This document shows positions 35,082 through 43,394 of a stretch of DNA of 64,000 nt, one piece after another (position 1 is the stretch's first letter; every line of letters starts with the position of its first letter). The DNA comes from Devosia sp. (lineage in GTDB: Bacteria > Pseudomonadota > Alphaproteobacteria > Rhizobiales > Devosiaceae). The stretch lies in assembly GCF_028290625.1 (NCBI RefSeq), contig NZ_JAQGJM010000038.1:62001-126000 (forward strand). Reading direction: 5' to 3'. Position numbers and translations under genes: made by a program. Under the pieces are notes generated by a model. That model did not search any database and was not told the origin of the DNA. It saw only the letters and a list, made by a program, of their open reading frames with translations.

Positions 35082-35257
35082 GCCACGCCCTCGTGGTTCG
35101 AGGGTCGCTACGCTCCCGCGTCACCATGAGGACTACTGAAACTGCGCAAATTCTAGCAGCATCCCCCATGTGAAAACTCCCTCAGCAGTTCACAGCCCAG
35201 TAGCCCTCATGGTGAGGTGCGAGTTCTTCACGAGCCTCGAACCACGAGGGCGTGCCC
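35082..35257. repeat. Large palindromic intergenic repeat, copy A
   Basis: The left end GCCACGCCCTCGTGGTTCGA and right end TCGAACCACGAGGGCGTG are inverted copies. Inner arms CACCATGAGGACTACT and AGTAGCCCTCATGGTG are also inverted. The centre is about 45 bp longer than in the other three copies. The element is non-coding. Confidence 0.85.
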
Positions 35258-35457
35258 CAATCTATCCCTCTTATCCCCACCCCCAAAACCTCCCGCATAC
35301 TCCACCCCGATATCTCCACGATGGCTGCGGGTTCGCGACGAACGGCCGTGGGGAGTTTGGTGGGAGGGGAATGCGGTCGCGCGATCCCTGGGCCAGCGCG
35401 ACGTTCGTTTTCCCCAATGAAAGGGATGACCACGTTCGAGCGGCCAGAAATCCCATC

Positions 35458-35518
35458 GCATGCGGCGAGACGTGTCTCGCTTATCTACAAAACCCATGAG
35501 GCACGTCTCGCCGCATGC
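35458..35518. repeat. 17-bp perfect inverted repeat with 27-base spacer
   Basis: GCATGCGGCGAGACGTG at 35458-35474 and CACGTCTCGCCGCATGC at 35502-35518 are exact reverse complements. It does not match the other repeat families in the window. It lies about 170 bp upstream of the FMN riboswitch in DNA where I see no gene; 35258-35457 and 35519-35690 hold nothing recognisable. Confidence 0.75.
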
Positions 35519-35690
35519 CGCAGTCTTCCTCAACCGTCGGTGCGAGCCGCACGGCGCTTCAACACGTCCAAACCGAGCAAATCATTTCCCGGCGTTCGCA
35601 AACTGCGCACAGTATCAGCCGTGTGTCTTATTGCGCGCACCGATCTCACGCCCTATCTTCCCGCTTGCAGGCGAAACATCGTCGGCAAAA

Positions 35691-35967
35691 CGTTCTCAGG
35701 GCGGGGTGTAATTCCCCACTGGCGGTAACGGGGAGACCCGAAGCCCGCGAGCGCCTCATGTGGAAGCTGTTTGAAATTCGCTGTGGCGAGTCAAATGGCG
35801 GTGTTTTCGAGAACCGGAGCGGAGCGTACATTAGTACGTGAGCACCGGAAGCGCAGAAAACGCCGTTAGTTGACCGGCACAGTAGAATTACAAATGGGTT
35901 CCAAGTGGGGGTCAGCAGATCCGGTGTGATTCCGGGGCCAACGGTATAGTCCGGATGATAGAGAACG
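35691..35967 (+). ncRNA. FMN riboswitch (RFN element)
   Basis: The conserved RFN blocks are all present: closing helix CGTTCTC/GAGAACG, GGGCGGGGTGTAATTCCCCA, CTGGCGGTAACGG, AGCCCGCGAGCG, GGTCAGCAGATCCGGTG, TGATTCCGGGGCCAACGGT and ATAGTCCGGATGATAGAGAA. The order and spacing match the FMN aptamer except for one variable arm expanded to 156 bases (35754-35909). It precedes ribN by 100 bases. FMN binding should lower riboflavin-importer expression, probably through the hairpin at 36024-36061. Confidence 0.95.
35754..35909 (+). repeat. Expanded riboswitch arm containing a REP-like palindrome
   Basis: The segment folds on itself along its length. TTTGAAATTCGCTGTGGC near the 5' side pairs imperfectly with the 3' stretch GGCACAGTAGAATTACAAA. 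GGCGGTGTTTTC pairs with GAAAACGCCG-like sequence, and the tip carries GCGTACATTAGTACGTGAGC. The tip resembles a palindromic intergenic element that I recall from rhizobial genomes. It replaces the short variable arm of a normal FMN aptamer. Confidence 0.7.
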
Positions 35968-36023
35968 GGTCTGGATCTGGCCTTGGGCGCCGGCGGGAAA
36001 CCGTCGCCGCAACACCGCTTTGT

Positions 36024-36061
36024 CTTTTCCCGTAACCCTGAGGAAGCTGGTTACGGAAAGG
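36024..36061 (+). promoter_or_regulatory. Shine-Dalgarno-sequestering hairpin upstream of ribN
   Basis: CTTTTCCCGTAACC at 36024-36037 pairs with GGTTACGGAAAGG at 36049-36061, with one bulge and an 11-base loop. The right arm contains the GGAAAGGA ribosome-binding site of ribN. Formation would hide the site, giving translational control as the expression platform of the FMN riboswitch. Confidence 0.7.
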
Positions 36062-36067
36062 ACTATC

Positions 36068-37051
36068 ATGAACCAGGTTTCCTCCTCCCCGAATGGCGCC
36101 GTGCTTGGCGCTGCCTTTGTCATTATCTCAAGCCTCGCCTTCGCTGGCACCAATATCCTGCAATCCGTGCTGCCAACCCCCACTGAATACGGCGGTTTCG
36201 GCATGGCCTCGACCGGTATGGCCTTCTGGCAGTACCTCATCGCCACCGTGTTCGCCCTGCCGCTGATCCTGCGTATCGGCATCGGCAAGCTGCGCACGAA
36301 GCACCCCGCGATCCACGAAATTCGCGCTTTCGTTTCCGCCCTCGGCGTCCACGTCTTCGTCTATGGCTTCGCCTCGGGCGTGCCCGTCTGGCAGATGGTG
36401 ACGTTGCTGGCCACCGGCCCGCTGTTCATCATTGCCGGCTCCACCCTGTTCCTGGGCGAGCGCGTCACCGTCACCCGCCTGATCGCTGCTTTTGTCGCCT
36501 TTGCCGGAGCGCTCATCGTTTCGGGCATCGGGTCTGAAGGCTTCTCGCTGACCACGCTGGTGCCCATCGTGGCCGCGGCTTTGTGGGCGACCACCGACGT
36601 GCTGACCAAGTATCTCTCGCGCGAAGAAAGCCCCGAGACGCTGACGATCTCGTTGCTGGTGCTGGTGACGCCCAATCACCTGCTGATCCTGCTGGTGGCC
36701 ACCCTGGCTGCCTGGCTGGTGCCAAGCCTGGTTCCGCAAGGCCTCGCCACCGGCTTCCCGTTCCAGCTCCCGAGCGGTCTGGGTCTTGGCCTCGTCGTCC
36801 TGCTCGGCTTCCTGACGGCGGCCGCCCAGTACCTGCTCAGCCTGGCCTATAAGGTGGCGGACGCCACCTATCTGCAGCCGTTCGGCGACCTCAAGGTGCC
36901 GCTGACCGCCCTGCTCGGCTGGGCGTTGCTTGGCCAGGTGCCGACGCCGTGGTTCTGGCTCGGCGCCGCCCTGATCATCGCCGCCTCGGCCTTCATCTTC
37001 CACCAGGAAGCGCAGAAGGATCGGCCCAGCCGGGCAGCCCAGGCCGCCTAA
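36068..37051 (+). CDS. ribN: Riboflavin transporter RibN (EamA/DMT superfamily)
   Basis: The 327-residue protein has ten hydrophobic helices in two EamA repeats. The first holds SLAFAGTNILQSVLP, and the second repeat ends with GWALLGQVPTPWFWLGAALI. The FMN riboswitch directly upstream makes riboflavin uptake by the RibN family the strong call, since RibN importers of Hyphomicrobiales are EamA proteins under RFN control. The ATG at 36068 follows GGAAAGGA; the open frame to 36020 would run into the sequestering hairpin. Its stop overlaps the convergent dehydrogenase gene by 4 bp. Confidence 0.9.
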   Translation: MNQVSSSPNGAVLGAAFVIISSLAFAGTNILQSVLPTPTEYGGFGMASTGMAFWQYLIATVFALPLILRIGIGKLRTKHPAIHEIRAFVSALGVHVFVYGFASGVPVWQMVTLLATGPLFIIAGSTLFLGERVTVTRLIAAFVAFAGALIVSGIGSEGFSLTTLVPIVAAALWATTDVLTKYLSREESPETLTISLLVLVTPNHLLILLVATLAAWLVPSLVPQGLATGFPFQLPSGLGLGLVVLLGFLTAAAQYLLSLAYKVADATYLQPFGDLKVPLTALLGWALLGQVPTPWFWLGAALIIAASAFIFHQEAQKDRPSRAAQAA

Positions 37052-38163
37052 AGACTGACCCAACCCTTGTCATGGTGCGACTGCGCCATGGCATGGACCG
37101 TGCGTTCGATCACCAGGCCCGCGTCAAAGTCGATGATGCGGGCCGGCTTGCCCTCGATGGCATTGAGCAGTTCATGGCATTCGATGATCTTGAGATCGTT
37201 GAAACCCAGCCCATGCCCCGGCGCCGGAATGAACCGGTCATACGGCGCGTGATGCGGCGCGCTGAGGATGGTTCGGAACCCCTGCTCCGTCGGCCGGTCG
37301 CTGACGGTATAGAGCTGCAGCTCGTTCATGCGCTCCTGATCGTAGACGATCGTCCCCTTGGAGCCGAAAATCTGCAGCGCGATCCGGCCTTTGCGGCCCC
37401 AGGCCGAGCGATCCAGCGCCATGACGCCAGATATCCCCGCCCCGATTTCAAAGAGTATGCTGGCGATATCGAATGTCTCTACTGCCCTGCGGCTCCCAGA
37501 TTGAGTCGGGCGATCCTGGTAGGGCTTTGAAAGGTTAGCGAAAACCCGGGAAACCGGACCAAACAGTTTAAGCAGCAGACTAAGGGGGTGAACGCCGAAA
37601 TCGTCCAGCGCGCCATAGCCGGAACTGGCCACGCTCTTCCAGTAGAACAACGCCTCCGGGTCGGCCATAAAATCCTCATCCATCTCCAACCGGACATGGT
37701 TGACCGTGCCGATGGCGCCTTCGGCCAACAGCGTTTCGATATGCCGGATCAGTGGGTTCTGGATATAATTGTAGCCCAGCACCGCCACTTTGCCGGACTT
37801 TTTGGCGGCCGCCGCCATCCGTTCCGCATCGGCGAGCGCCACTGCCATCGGCTTTTCGCACCAGACGTGCTTGCCCGCTTCGAGCGCGGCAATCGCCATT
37901 TCGGCGTGAAAGGCATTGGGGGTGGTGACCGAGACGACATCGACCTCGGGATCGGCGATCAGGTCGCGCCAATTGCCCGTCGCCTTGGCGAAACCGAACT
38001 CGGCGGCCTTCTTGTTCGCGATATCCCCATTCACCTCGGCAAGGTGTACAAGACGTGGCGTGGGCCCGGTGCCGAACACCGCATGCACGCTAGTCCACGC
38101 CAGAGCGTGGCATTTTCCCATATAGCCGGTGCCGATCAGGCCGATGCCTAAAGTCGAATTCAT
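37048..38163 (-). CDS. Gfo/Idh/MocA-family dehydrogenase, probable inositol-type
   Basis: The 371-residue NAD(P)-dependent sugar/polyol dehydrogenase has the Rossmann motif GLIGTGYMGKCHALAW, the catalytic-lysine motif WCEKPMAVAL and the ALDDFGVHPLSLLLKLFG active-site segment, with Asp/His as in inositol dehydrogenases. It is divergent from the RpiR/IolR-type regulator across an 80-bp spacer with a TTCC-N6-GGAA palindrome, so it is probably part of the inositol regulon. An inositol isomer such as scyllo-inositol is a reasonable substrate, but this is inferred. Confidence 0.85.
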   Translation of the reverse strand: MNSTLGIGLIGTGYMGKCHALAWTSVHAVFGTGPTPRLVHLAEVNGDIANKKAAEFGFAKATGNWRDLIADPEVDVVSVTTPNAFHAEMAIAALEAGKHVWCEKPMAVALADAERMAAAAKKSGKVAVLGYNYIQNPLIRHIETLLAEGAIGTVNHVRLEMDEDFMADPEALFYWKSVASSGYGALDDFGVHPLSLLLKLFGPVSRVFANLSKPYQDRPTQSGSRRAVETFDIASILFEIGAGISGVMALDRSAWGRKGRIALQIFGSKGTIVYDQERMNELQLYTVSDRPTEQGFRTILSAPHHAPYDRFIPAPGHGLGFNDLKIIECHELLNAIEGKPARIIDFDAGLVIERTVHAMAQSHHDKGWVSL

Positions 38164-38200
38164 TCCACCCTCCCGCAGTTATGAAACACTTATGCCGCTT

Positions 38201-38216
38201 ATTCCAAAAACGGAAT
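38201..38216. promoter_or_regulatory. Palindrome ATTCC-N6-GGAAT in the dehydrogenase/iolR spacer
   Basis: ATTCCAAAAACGGAAT carries the two IolR half-sites (GGAA, TTCC) with the same 6-bp spacing but in the opposite order to the boxes at 39194 and 51291. On the minus strand it overlaps a candidate -35 region upstream of a TTTCAT -10 element for the dehydrogenase gene. Binding by the adjacent regulator is inferred. Confidence 0.5.
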
Positions 38217-38242
38217 ATGCTTTCTGTTGGGCTCTTGATTGA

Positions 38243-39136
38243 ATGGCTGGATTGGGGATTATGACAGTATTGCTCCCGTCCGACAGGCCCGACATGACCG
38301 AAATCGTCGCTAAAGTGAGCCCGCCACAGGATTTCGACGCGCTGCGCAGCGTCATTCTGGAGCGCAAGGGCGAGTTGCCGAAGCGGCTGACGCAGGTGGC
38401 CGCCTATGCGCTGGATCATCCCGACGAAATCGCCTTTGGCACCGCCGCCAGCATCGCCATTTCGGCCAATGTGCAGCCGTCGACGCTAGTGCGGTTCGCC
38501 CAGCATTTCGGCTTCGAGGGCTTTTCAGGCCTGCAACTGCTGTTCCGCGCCCGCCTGCGCGAACGCACCTCATCCTATGAGGATCGGCTGCGCACGCTGG
38601 AGCAGGATGGCCAGGCGCTGGCGGAAAGCACCAATATTTTCAATGGTTTCACGGCCGCAGCGCATCGATCGATCGACACGCTGTCGGCGGCTGTAGATCC
38701 GGCGGCGTTCGAGCGGGCGGTGGATATTCTTGCCGCCGCCGACACGATCTACCTGATCGCCAAGCGCCGCTCCTACCCCATCAGCAGCTACATGGCCTAT
38801 GCCTTTGGCAAGCTGAAGGTGCGTTGCCAACTGGTGGGCACAGCGGCCGGTATCGACGACGATCTGCTGGCCATGGCCAGCCCGCGCGACGCGGCCTTCG
38901 CGGTCAGCTTTTCGCCCTATGCCTCGGAAAGCGCGGTCCAGGCCCGCAACCTGGCGGCGCGCGGGATCAATGTTGTTTCGCTGACCGATTCGGCGTTCTC
39001 GCCGCTGGCGGAATGTTCCAAGGAATGGTTCGAGGTTGTGGAAGCCGATCACGCCGGCTTCCGCTCGCTTTCTGCCAGCATGGCCTTTGCCATGGCCTTG
39101 ACGGTGAGCATTGCCGAAAAACGGCGTCGCGGCTAA
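38243..39136 (+). CDS. iolR: RpiR-family transcriptional regulator, probable inositol repressor IolR
   Basis: The protein (297 residues from 38243) has an N-terminal RpiR helix-turn-helix (about 35-100, with TAASIAISANVQPSTLVRFA) and a C-terminal SIS sugar-phosphate isomerase-like domain (about 140-290). In rhizobia, an RpiR-type IolR represses inositol genes by binding GGAA-N6-TTCC, and such boxes stand before iolC and before the transporter operon here. The start is uncertain: ATG at 38243, 38261 or 38294 are all possible, and the HTH begins well inside each. It lies 173 bp upstream of iolC. Confidence 0.88.
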   Translation: MAGLGIMTVLLPSDRPDMTEIVAKVSPPQDFDALRSVILERKGELPKRLTQVAAYALDHPDEIAFGTAASIAISANVQPSTLVRFAQHFGFEGFSGLQLLFRARLRERTSSYEDRLRTLEQDGQALAESTNIFNGFTAAAHRSIDTLSAAVDPAAFERAVDILAAADTIYLIAKRRSYPISSYMAYAFGKLKVRCQLVGTAAGIDDDLLAMASPRDAAFAVSFSPYASESAVQARNLAARGINVVSLTDSAFSPLAECSKEWFEVVEADHAGFRSLSASMAFAMALTVSIAEKRRRG

Positions 39137-39193
39137 CCTCACTATGGCCGTTTTGATGAACGCACCTTAAATGGAATGCCGAGATATCCATTT

Positions 39194-39239
39194 GGAATGG
39201 ACATTCCATGTTGACGAATTTCCAGAACTGATGTTTCAT
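39194..39239 (+). promoter_or_regulatory. IolR box and promoter of the iolC operon
   Basis: The box GGAATGGACATTCC (39194-39207) fits GGAA-N6-TTCC exactly. After 3 bp comes TTGACG (39211-39216), then 17 bp, then TTTCAT (39234-39239). The same layout occurs upstream of the leftward transporter operon. A leader of about 65 bases would precede the iolC start. Confidence 0.78.
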
Positions 39240-39309
39240 AATCAGAGGCGCAGGAATTCAGCATCATGGATTTCTTGCTAAAGCGCCGACGCCAATCGGG
39301 AGGACTTGA

Positions 39310-41247
39310 ATGACGAACGCGCAGCCCAGCAACGGGACGAAATTGCTCGACGTCATCACCATCGGCCGGGCCTCGGTCGACCTCTATGGCCAGCAGATCG
39401 GTACCCGGCTTGAGGATGTCACCAGCTTCGCCAAATCCGTCGGCGGCTGCGCCACCAATATCGCCGTGGGTACCGCTCGGCTGGGACTGAAATCGGCGCA
39501 GATCACCCGCGTCGGCAAGGAGCAGATGGGGCGGTTCATCCTCGAGCAGCTCCAGCGCGAGGGTGTCGAGACCAAGGGGATCGTCACCGATCCCGAGCGC
39601 CTGACCGCGCTGGCGATTCTATCGGTGGAAAACGAGCACTCCTTCCCCCTCCTCTTCTATCGCGACAACTGCGCCGACAACGCGCTGAACCCCGACGACA
39701 TCGATCCGGCGTTCATCGCGACCGCCGGCGCGGTGCTGGTGACCGGCACGCATTTCTCCAAGCCGCATACCGAGGCGGCGCAGCGCAAGGCGATGCAGCT
39801 GGCCAAGGAGAATGGCAGCAAAGTTATCCTCGATATCGATTACCGGCCCAATCTGTGGGGCCTGGCCGGGCATGACGCCGGCGACAACCGCTACATCGCG
39901 TCCGATGTGGTTTCGGCCAAAATGCAAACGGTCCTCGCGGACTGCGACCTGATCGTCGGCACCGAGGAGGAGGTTCTGATCGCCTCCGGCGCGGCCGACC
40001 TGCTCACCGCGCTCAAGACAATCCGTGCCCTGTCCTCCGGCACCATCGTCTTGAAGCGCGGCCCCATGGGCTGCATCGTCTATGACGGCGCGATTTCCGA
40101 TGACCTGGAAGACGGCATCGTCGGCAAAGGCTTTCCCATAGAAGTCTACAACGTGCTCGGCGCCGGCGACGCGTTCATGAGCGGCTTCCTGCGCGGCTGG
40201 CTGCGCGGCGAGCCGCATGCGACCAGCGCCACCTGGGCCAATGCCTGCGGCGCGTTCGCGGTGTCGCGGCTGTTGTGTGCGCCGGAAATCCCGACCTGGG
40301 TCGAGCTGCAATATTTCCTCGAGCATGGCAGTCCGGAACGTGCGCTGCGCAAAGACGCCGCCATCAACCATGTGCATTGGGCGACGACGCGGCGGCGCGA
40401 GATTCCCAGCCTGATGGCGCTGGCGATCGACCACCGCAGCCAGCTCGAAGACCTGGCCAATGGCGACGCGGCCATCCTTGCGAAAATACCGGCGTTCAAG
40501 GCGCTGGCGGTGAAGGCCGCCGTGCAAGTGGCCAACGGTCGGCCCGGCTTCGGCATGCTGCTGGATGACAAATATGGACGCGACGCGCTCTATGCGGCCG
40601 GCGGTCAGAAGAATTTCTGGATCGGCAAGCCGATCGAACTGCCGGGCTCGCGGCCCCTGCAATTCGAGTTTTCGCAGGACCTCGGCAGCCGGCTGATCGA
40701 CTGGCCGGTGGATCACTGCATCAAGGTGCTGTGCTTCTATCACCCGGACGACGCGCCGGAGTTGAAGGCGCAGCAGATCGACAAGCTGCGCGCAGCCTAT
40801 GATGCGGCGAGAAAGATCGGCCGCGAATTGCTGATCGAGATTATCTCGAGCAAGCACGGCGCGCTGCGCGACGACACGGTGGCGCGGGCGCTGACCGAGA
40901 TTTATGATGCGGGGCTGAAACCGGACTGGTGGAAACTGGAGCCACAGGCCAATGTGGCGGCATGGGCCGCGATCGACGCGGTGATCGAGACGCGCGATCC
41001 GTTCTGCCGCGGTGTGGTGCTGCTGGGGCTGGAAGCGCCGCAGGAGGCGCTTGAGGCGGGCTTTGTCGCGGCGCAGCAGTCGCGGACGGTCAAGGGCTTT
41101 GCCGTGGGCCGGACGATTTTTGCCGAGGCGGCGAAGGGCTGGCTGGCGGGTAGCGTGAGCGACGAGGTCGCAGTGGCGGATATGGCGGCGCGGTTTGGCG
41201 CGCTGGTACGGATTTGGGAGCGTCTGGGGGAAGTGCGGGCGGCGTAA
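39310..41247 (+). CDS. iolC: Bifunctional 5-dehydro-2-deoxygluconokinase/DUF2090 aldolase (IolC-IolJ-like)
   Basis: The 645-residue protein combines a PfkB-family kinase (residues 1-325, signature VLGAGDAFMSGFLRGW with the catalytic Asp) and a DUF2090 barrel (about 345-645). IolC phosphorylates 5-dehydro-2-deoxy-D-gluconate. DUF2090 is associated with cleavage of the phosphorylated product, doing the job of IolJ in organisms that lack a separate aldolase. No separate iolJ is present here, consistent with this. GGGAGGA lies 7 bp before the ATG. It is the first gene of the rightward inositol operon. Confidence 0.93.
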   Translation: MTNAQPSNGTKLLDVITIGRASVDLYGQQIGTRLEDVTSFAKSVGGCATNIAVGTARLGLKSAQITRVGKEQMGRFILEQLQREGVETKGIVTDPERLTALAILSVENEHSFPLLFYRDNCADNALNPDDIDPAFIATAGAVLVTGTHFSKPHTEAAQRKAMQLAKENGSKVILDIDYRPNLWGLAGHDAGDNRYIASDVVSAKMQTVLADCDLIVGTEEEVLIASGAADLLTALKTIRALSSGTIVLKRGPMGCIVYDGAISDDLEDGIVGKGFPIEVYNVLGAGDAFMSGFLRGWLRGEPHATSATWANACGAFAVSRLLCAPEIPTWVELQYFLEHGSPERALRKDAAINHVHWATTRRREIPSLMALAIDHRSQLEDLANGDAAILAKIPAFKALAVKAAVQVANGRPGFGMLLDDKYGRDALYAAGGQKNFWIGKPIELPGSRPLQFEFSQDLGSRLIDWPVDHCIKVLCFYHPDDAPELKAQQIDKLRAAYDAARKIGRELLIEIISSKHGALRDDTVARALTEIYDAGLKPDWWKLEPQANVAAWAAIDAVIETRDPFCRGVVLLGLEAPQEALEAGFVAAQQSRTVKGFAVGRTIFAEAAKGWLAGSVSDEVAVADMAARFGALVRIWERLGEVRAA

Positions 41248-41250
41248 CGG

Positions 41251-41378
41251 CGCCACGTCCGCGTGGTTCGAGGCTTTGCTGCGCAAAGCCTCACCATGAG
41301 GACTACTCTCACATTGAGTGAATTGAGACCTCATGGTGAGGTGCGAGCACTTTGCGAGCCTCGAACCACGAGGTCGGG
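41251..41378. repeat. Large palindromic intergenic repeat, copy B (iolC/iolD junction)
   Basis: Left end GCCACGTCCGCGTGGTTCGA and right end GCCTCGAACCACGAGG are inverted, as are CTCACCATGAGGACTACT and GACCTCATGGTGAGG inside. It fills the iolC-iolD gap almost completely, ending 18 bp before the iolD start. Confidence 0.85.
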
Positions 41379-41395
41379 CATAGAGGACTAGGCCA

Positions 41396-43243
41396 ATGAG
41401 CCAGAAGACGATCCGACTAACGATGGCGCAGGCCGTGGCCCGCTTCTTGACCATGCAGAAAACCATGATCGACGGTGAAACCGTGCCGATCTTCGGCGGT
41501 GTCTTCGCCATTTTCGGGCATGGCAATGTCGCGGGCGTTGGCGAGGCGTTGTACGGCATCAAGGACACGCTGCCGACCTATCGCGCCCAGAATGAGCAGG
41601 GCATGGCGCATGCGGCGATCGCCTTCGCCAAGGCCAGTTTCCGGCGGCGGTTCATGGCTTGCACGACCTCGATCGGGCCGGGCGCGCTGAACATGGTGAC
41701 GGCGGCGGCGCTGGCGCATGTCAATCGCCTGCCGGTATTGCTGCTGCCGGGTGATGTGTTCGCCAATCGCCTGCCCGACCCTGTGTTGCAGCAGATGGAA
41801 GATTTTGGCGACGGCACGGCCACGGTCAATGACTGCTTCAAGCCGGTGAGCCGCTATTTCGACCGCATTACCCGGCCCGAGCAGATCATCCCGGCGCTGC
41901 GTCGCGCTATGCAGGTGTTGACCGATCCCGCCGAATGCGGGCCGGTGACGCTGTCGCTGTGCCAGGATGTGCAGGCGGAGGCCTATGATTATCCCGAGAG
42001 CTTCTTCGCCGAGAAGGTGTGGGGCACTCGCCGCATCATGCCGGATGCCGATGAATTTGCAGTGGCCGCCACGGCGCTGCTGCATGCCAAAAAGCCGGTG
42101 ATCATTGCCGGTGGCGGCGTGTTGTATTCGGAGGCCTCGTCGGCGCTGCGCAATTTTGCCGAGCGCTATGGCGTGCCGGTGCTGGAAACCCAGGCCGGTA
42201 AGTCCAGCCTGCCGCACGACCATCCGCTCAATATGGGCTCGGTCGGCGTGACCGGGACTTCGGCGTCCAACGACCTGGCCGAGCAGGCCGATGTCGTTCT
42301 CGCCATCGGCACGCGGCTACAGGATTTCACTACTGGCTCGTGGGCGCTGTTCAAGAATGACGATCTCAAGATCATCGGCCTTAACGTCCAGCCCTTCGAC
42401 GCCCAGAAGCACCGCGCCCTGCCCCTGGTGGCCGACGCCCGGGCGGGGCTCGAGGCGCTCAATTCGGCGCTGACTGGCTGGCAAGCCGACACCAGTTGGA
42501 CCGACACGGCCACGGCGGGCAAGGAGGACTGGATGGTTGCCGCCGACCGGGCAACCGGCACCACCAATGCCGAATTGCCCTCTGACGCACAGGTCATCGG
42601 CGCGGTGCAGCGGGCCCGCGAGACCGCGACGCTGGTCTGCGCCGCTGGCGGCCTGCCGGGGGAATTGCACAAGCTGTGGAAGGCCGGCCGGCCCGGCAGC
42701 TACCACATGGAATACGGCTTCTCGACCATGGGCTACGAGATTGCCGGCGGCCTCGGCGTGAAGCTGGCGCGGCCCGATGACGACGTGGTCGTCATGGTGG
42801 GCGACGGCAGCTACATGATGCTGAACTCCGAAATCGCCTCCTCGATCATGCTGGGCGCCAAGCTGACCATCGTGGTGCTCGACAATGCCGGCTATGGCTG
42901 CATCAACCGGCTGCAGATGGCGACCGGCGGGGCCAACTTCAACAATCTGTTGAAGGACACCCACCATGTCACTCTGCCCGGAATCGATTTTGCTGCGCAT
43001 GCTGCCTCGATGGGGGCGATATCGCGCAAGGTTGGCTCGATTGCGGAGCTGGAGACGGCGTTGCAGGAAACTGAAGGGACGGATCGTACGACGGTGATCG
43101 TTATCGACACCGATCCACTCATCACCACTGATGAAGGTGGGCATTGGTGGGATGTGGCGGTGCCGGAGGTGAGCGACCGCCCGCAGGTGAATGCGGCGCG
43201 GGAGGCTTACGTGACGGCGCTGAAGGGGCAGCGGGTGGGGTAG
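41396..43243 (+). CDS. iolD: 3D-(3,5/4)-trihydroxycyclohexane-1,2-dione hydrolase (IolD)
   Basis: The 615-residue ThDP-dependent enzyme opens the cyclic dione ring in inositol catabolism. The N-terminal ThDP domain has VPIFGGVFAIFGHGNVAGVG and the PYR-domain Glu in AQNEQGMAHAA. The C-terminal domain has the GDG-N ThDP/Mg motif GDGSYMMLNSEIASS with DNAGYGCINR. The length is typical for IolD. It sits in the rightward iol operon between two palindromic repeats. Confidence 0.95.
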   Translation: MSQKTIRLTMAQAVARFLTMQKTMIDGETVPIFGGVFAIFGHGNVAGVGEALYGIKDTLPTYRAQNEQGMAHAAIAFAKASFRRRFMACTTSIGPGALNMVTAAALAHVNRLPVLLLPGDVFANRLPDPVLQQMEDFGDGTATVNDCFKPVSRYFDRITRPEQIIPALRRAMQVLTDPAECGPVTLSLCQDVQAEAYDYPESFFAEKVWGTRRIMPDADEFAVAATALLHAKKPVIIAGGGVLYSEASSALRNFAERYGVPVLETQAGKSSLPHDHPLNMGSVGVTGTSASNDLAEQADVVLAIGTRLQDFTTGSWALFKNDDLKIIGLNVQPFDAQKHRALPLVADARAGLEALNSALTGWQADTSWTDTATAGKEDWMVAADRATGTTNAELPSDAQVIGAVQRARETATLVCAAGGLPGELHKLWKAGRPGSYHMEYGFSTMGYEIAGGLGVKLARPDDDVVVMVGDGSYMMLNSEIASSIMLGAKLTIVVLDNAGYGCINRLQMATGGANFNNLLKDTHHVTLPGIDFAAHAASMGAISRKVGSIAELETALQETEGTDRTTVIVIDTDPLITTDEGGHWWDVAVPEVSDRPQVNAAREAYVTALKGQRVG

Positions 43244-43250
43244 GCTTTGT

Positions 43251-43378
43251 GCCACGCCCTCGTGGTTCGAGGCTCGCGAAGGGCTCGACCTCACCATGAG
43301 GGCTACTTTGAGATTGAGCTCCCAGTAGGCCTCATGGTGAGGCGGGAGCGCAGCGACCTCGAACCACGAGGGCGTGGC
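43251..43378. repeat. Large palindromic intergenic repeat, copy C (iolD/iolE junction)
   Basis: This is the cleanest copy. The outer 20+ bases GCCACGCCCTCGTGGTTCGA and TCGAACCACGAGGGCGTGGC are exact reverse complements, and the inner CCTCACCATGAGG has its partner CCTCATGGTGAGG. It occupies the spacer and ends just before the iolE ribosome-binding site. Confidence 0.88.
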
Positions 43379-43394
43379 AATAACGGAGCATAAA

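Noticed and set aside
35258..35690. Several short frames in the spacer upstream of the riboswitch
   Set aside because: All are under 160 codons, overlap one another in several frames, lack ribosome-binding sites and cross inverted repeats.
35754..35909. Degenerate insertion sequence inside the riboswitch
   Set aside because: There is no transposase frame and no target-site duplication; it is a self-complementary arm.
39619..41568. A 649-codon leftward frame opposite iolC
   Set aside because: Despite its length it mirrors the iolC-DUF2090 gene and carries no recognisable domain.
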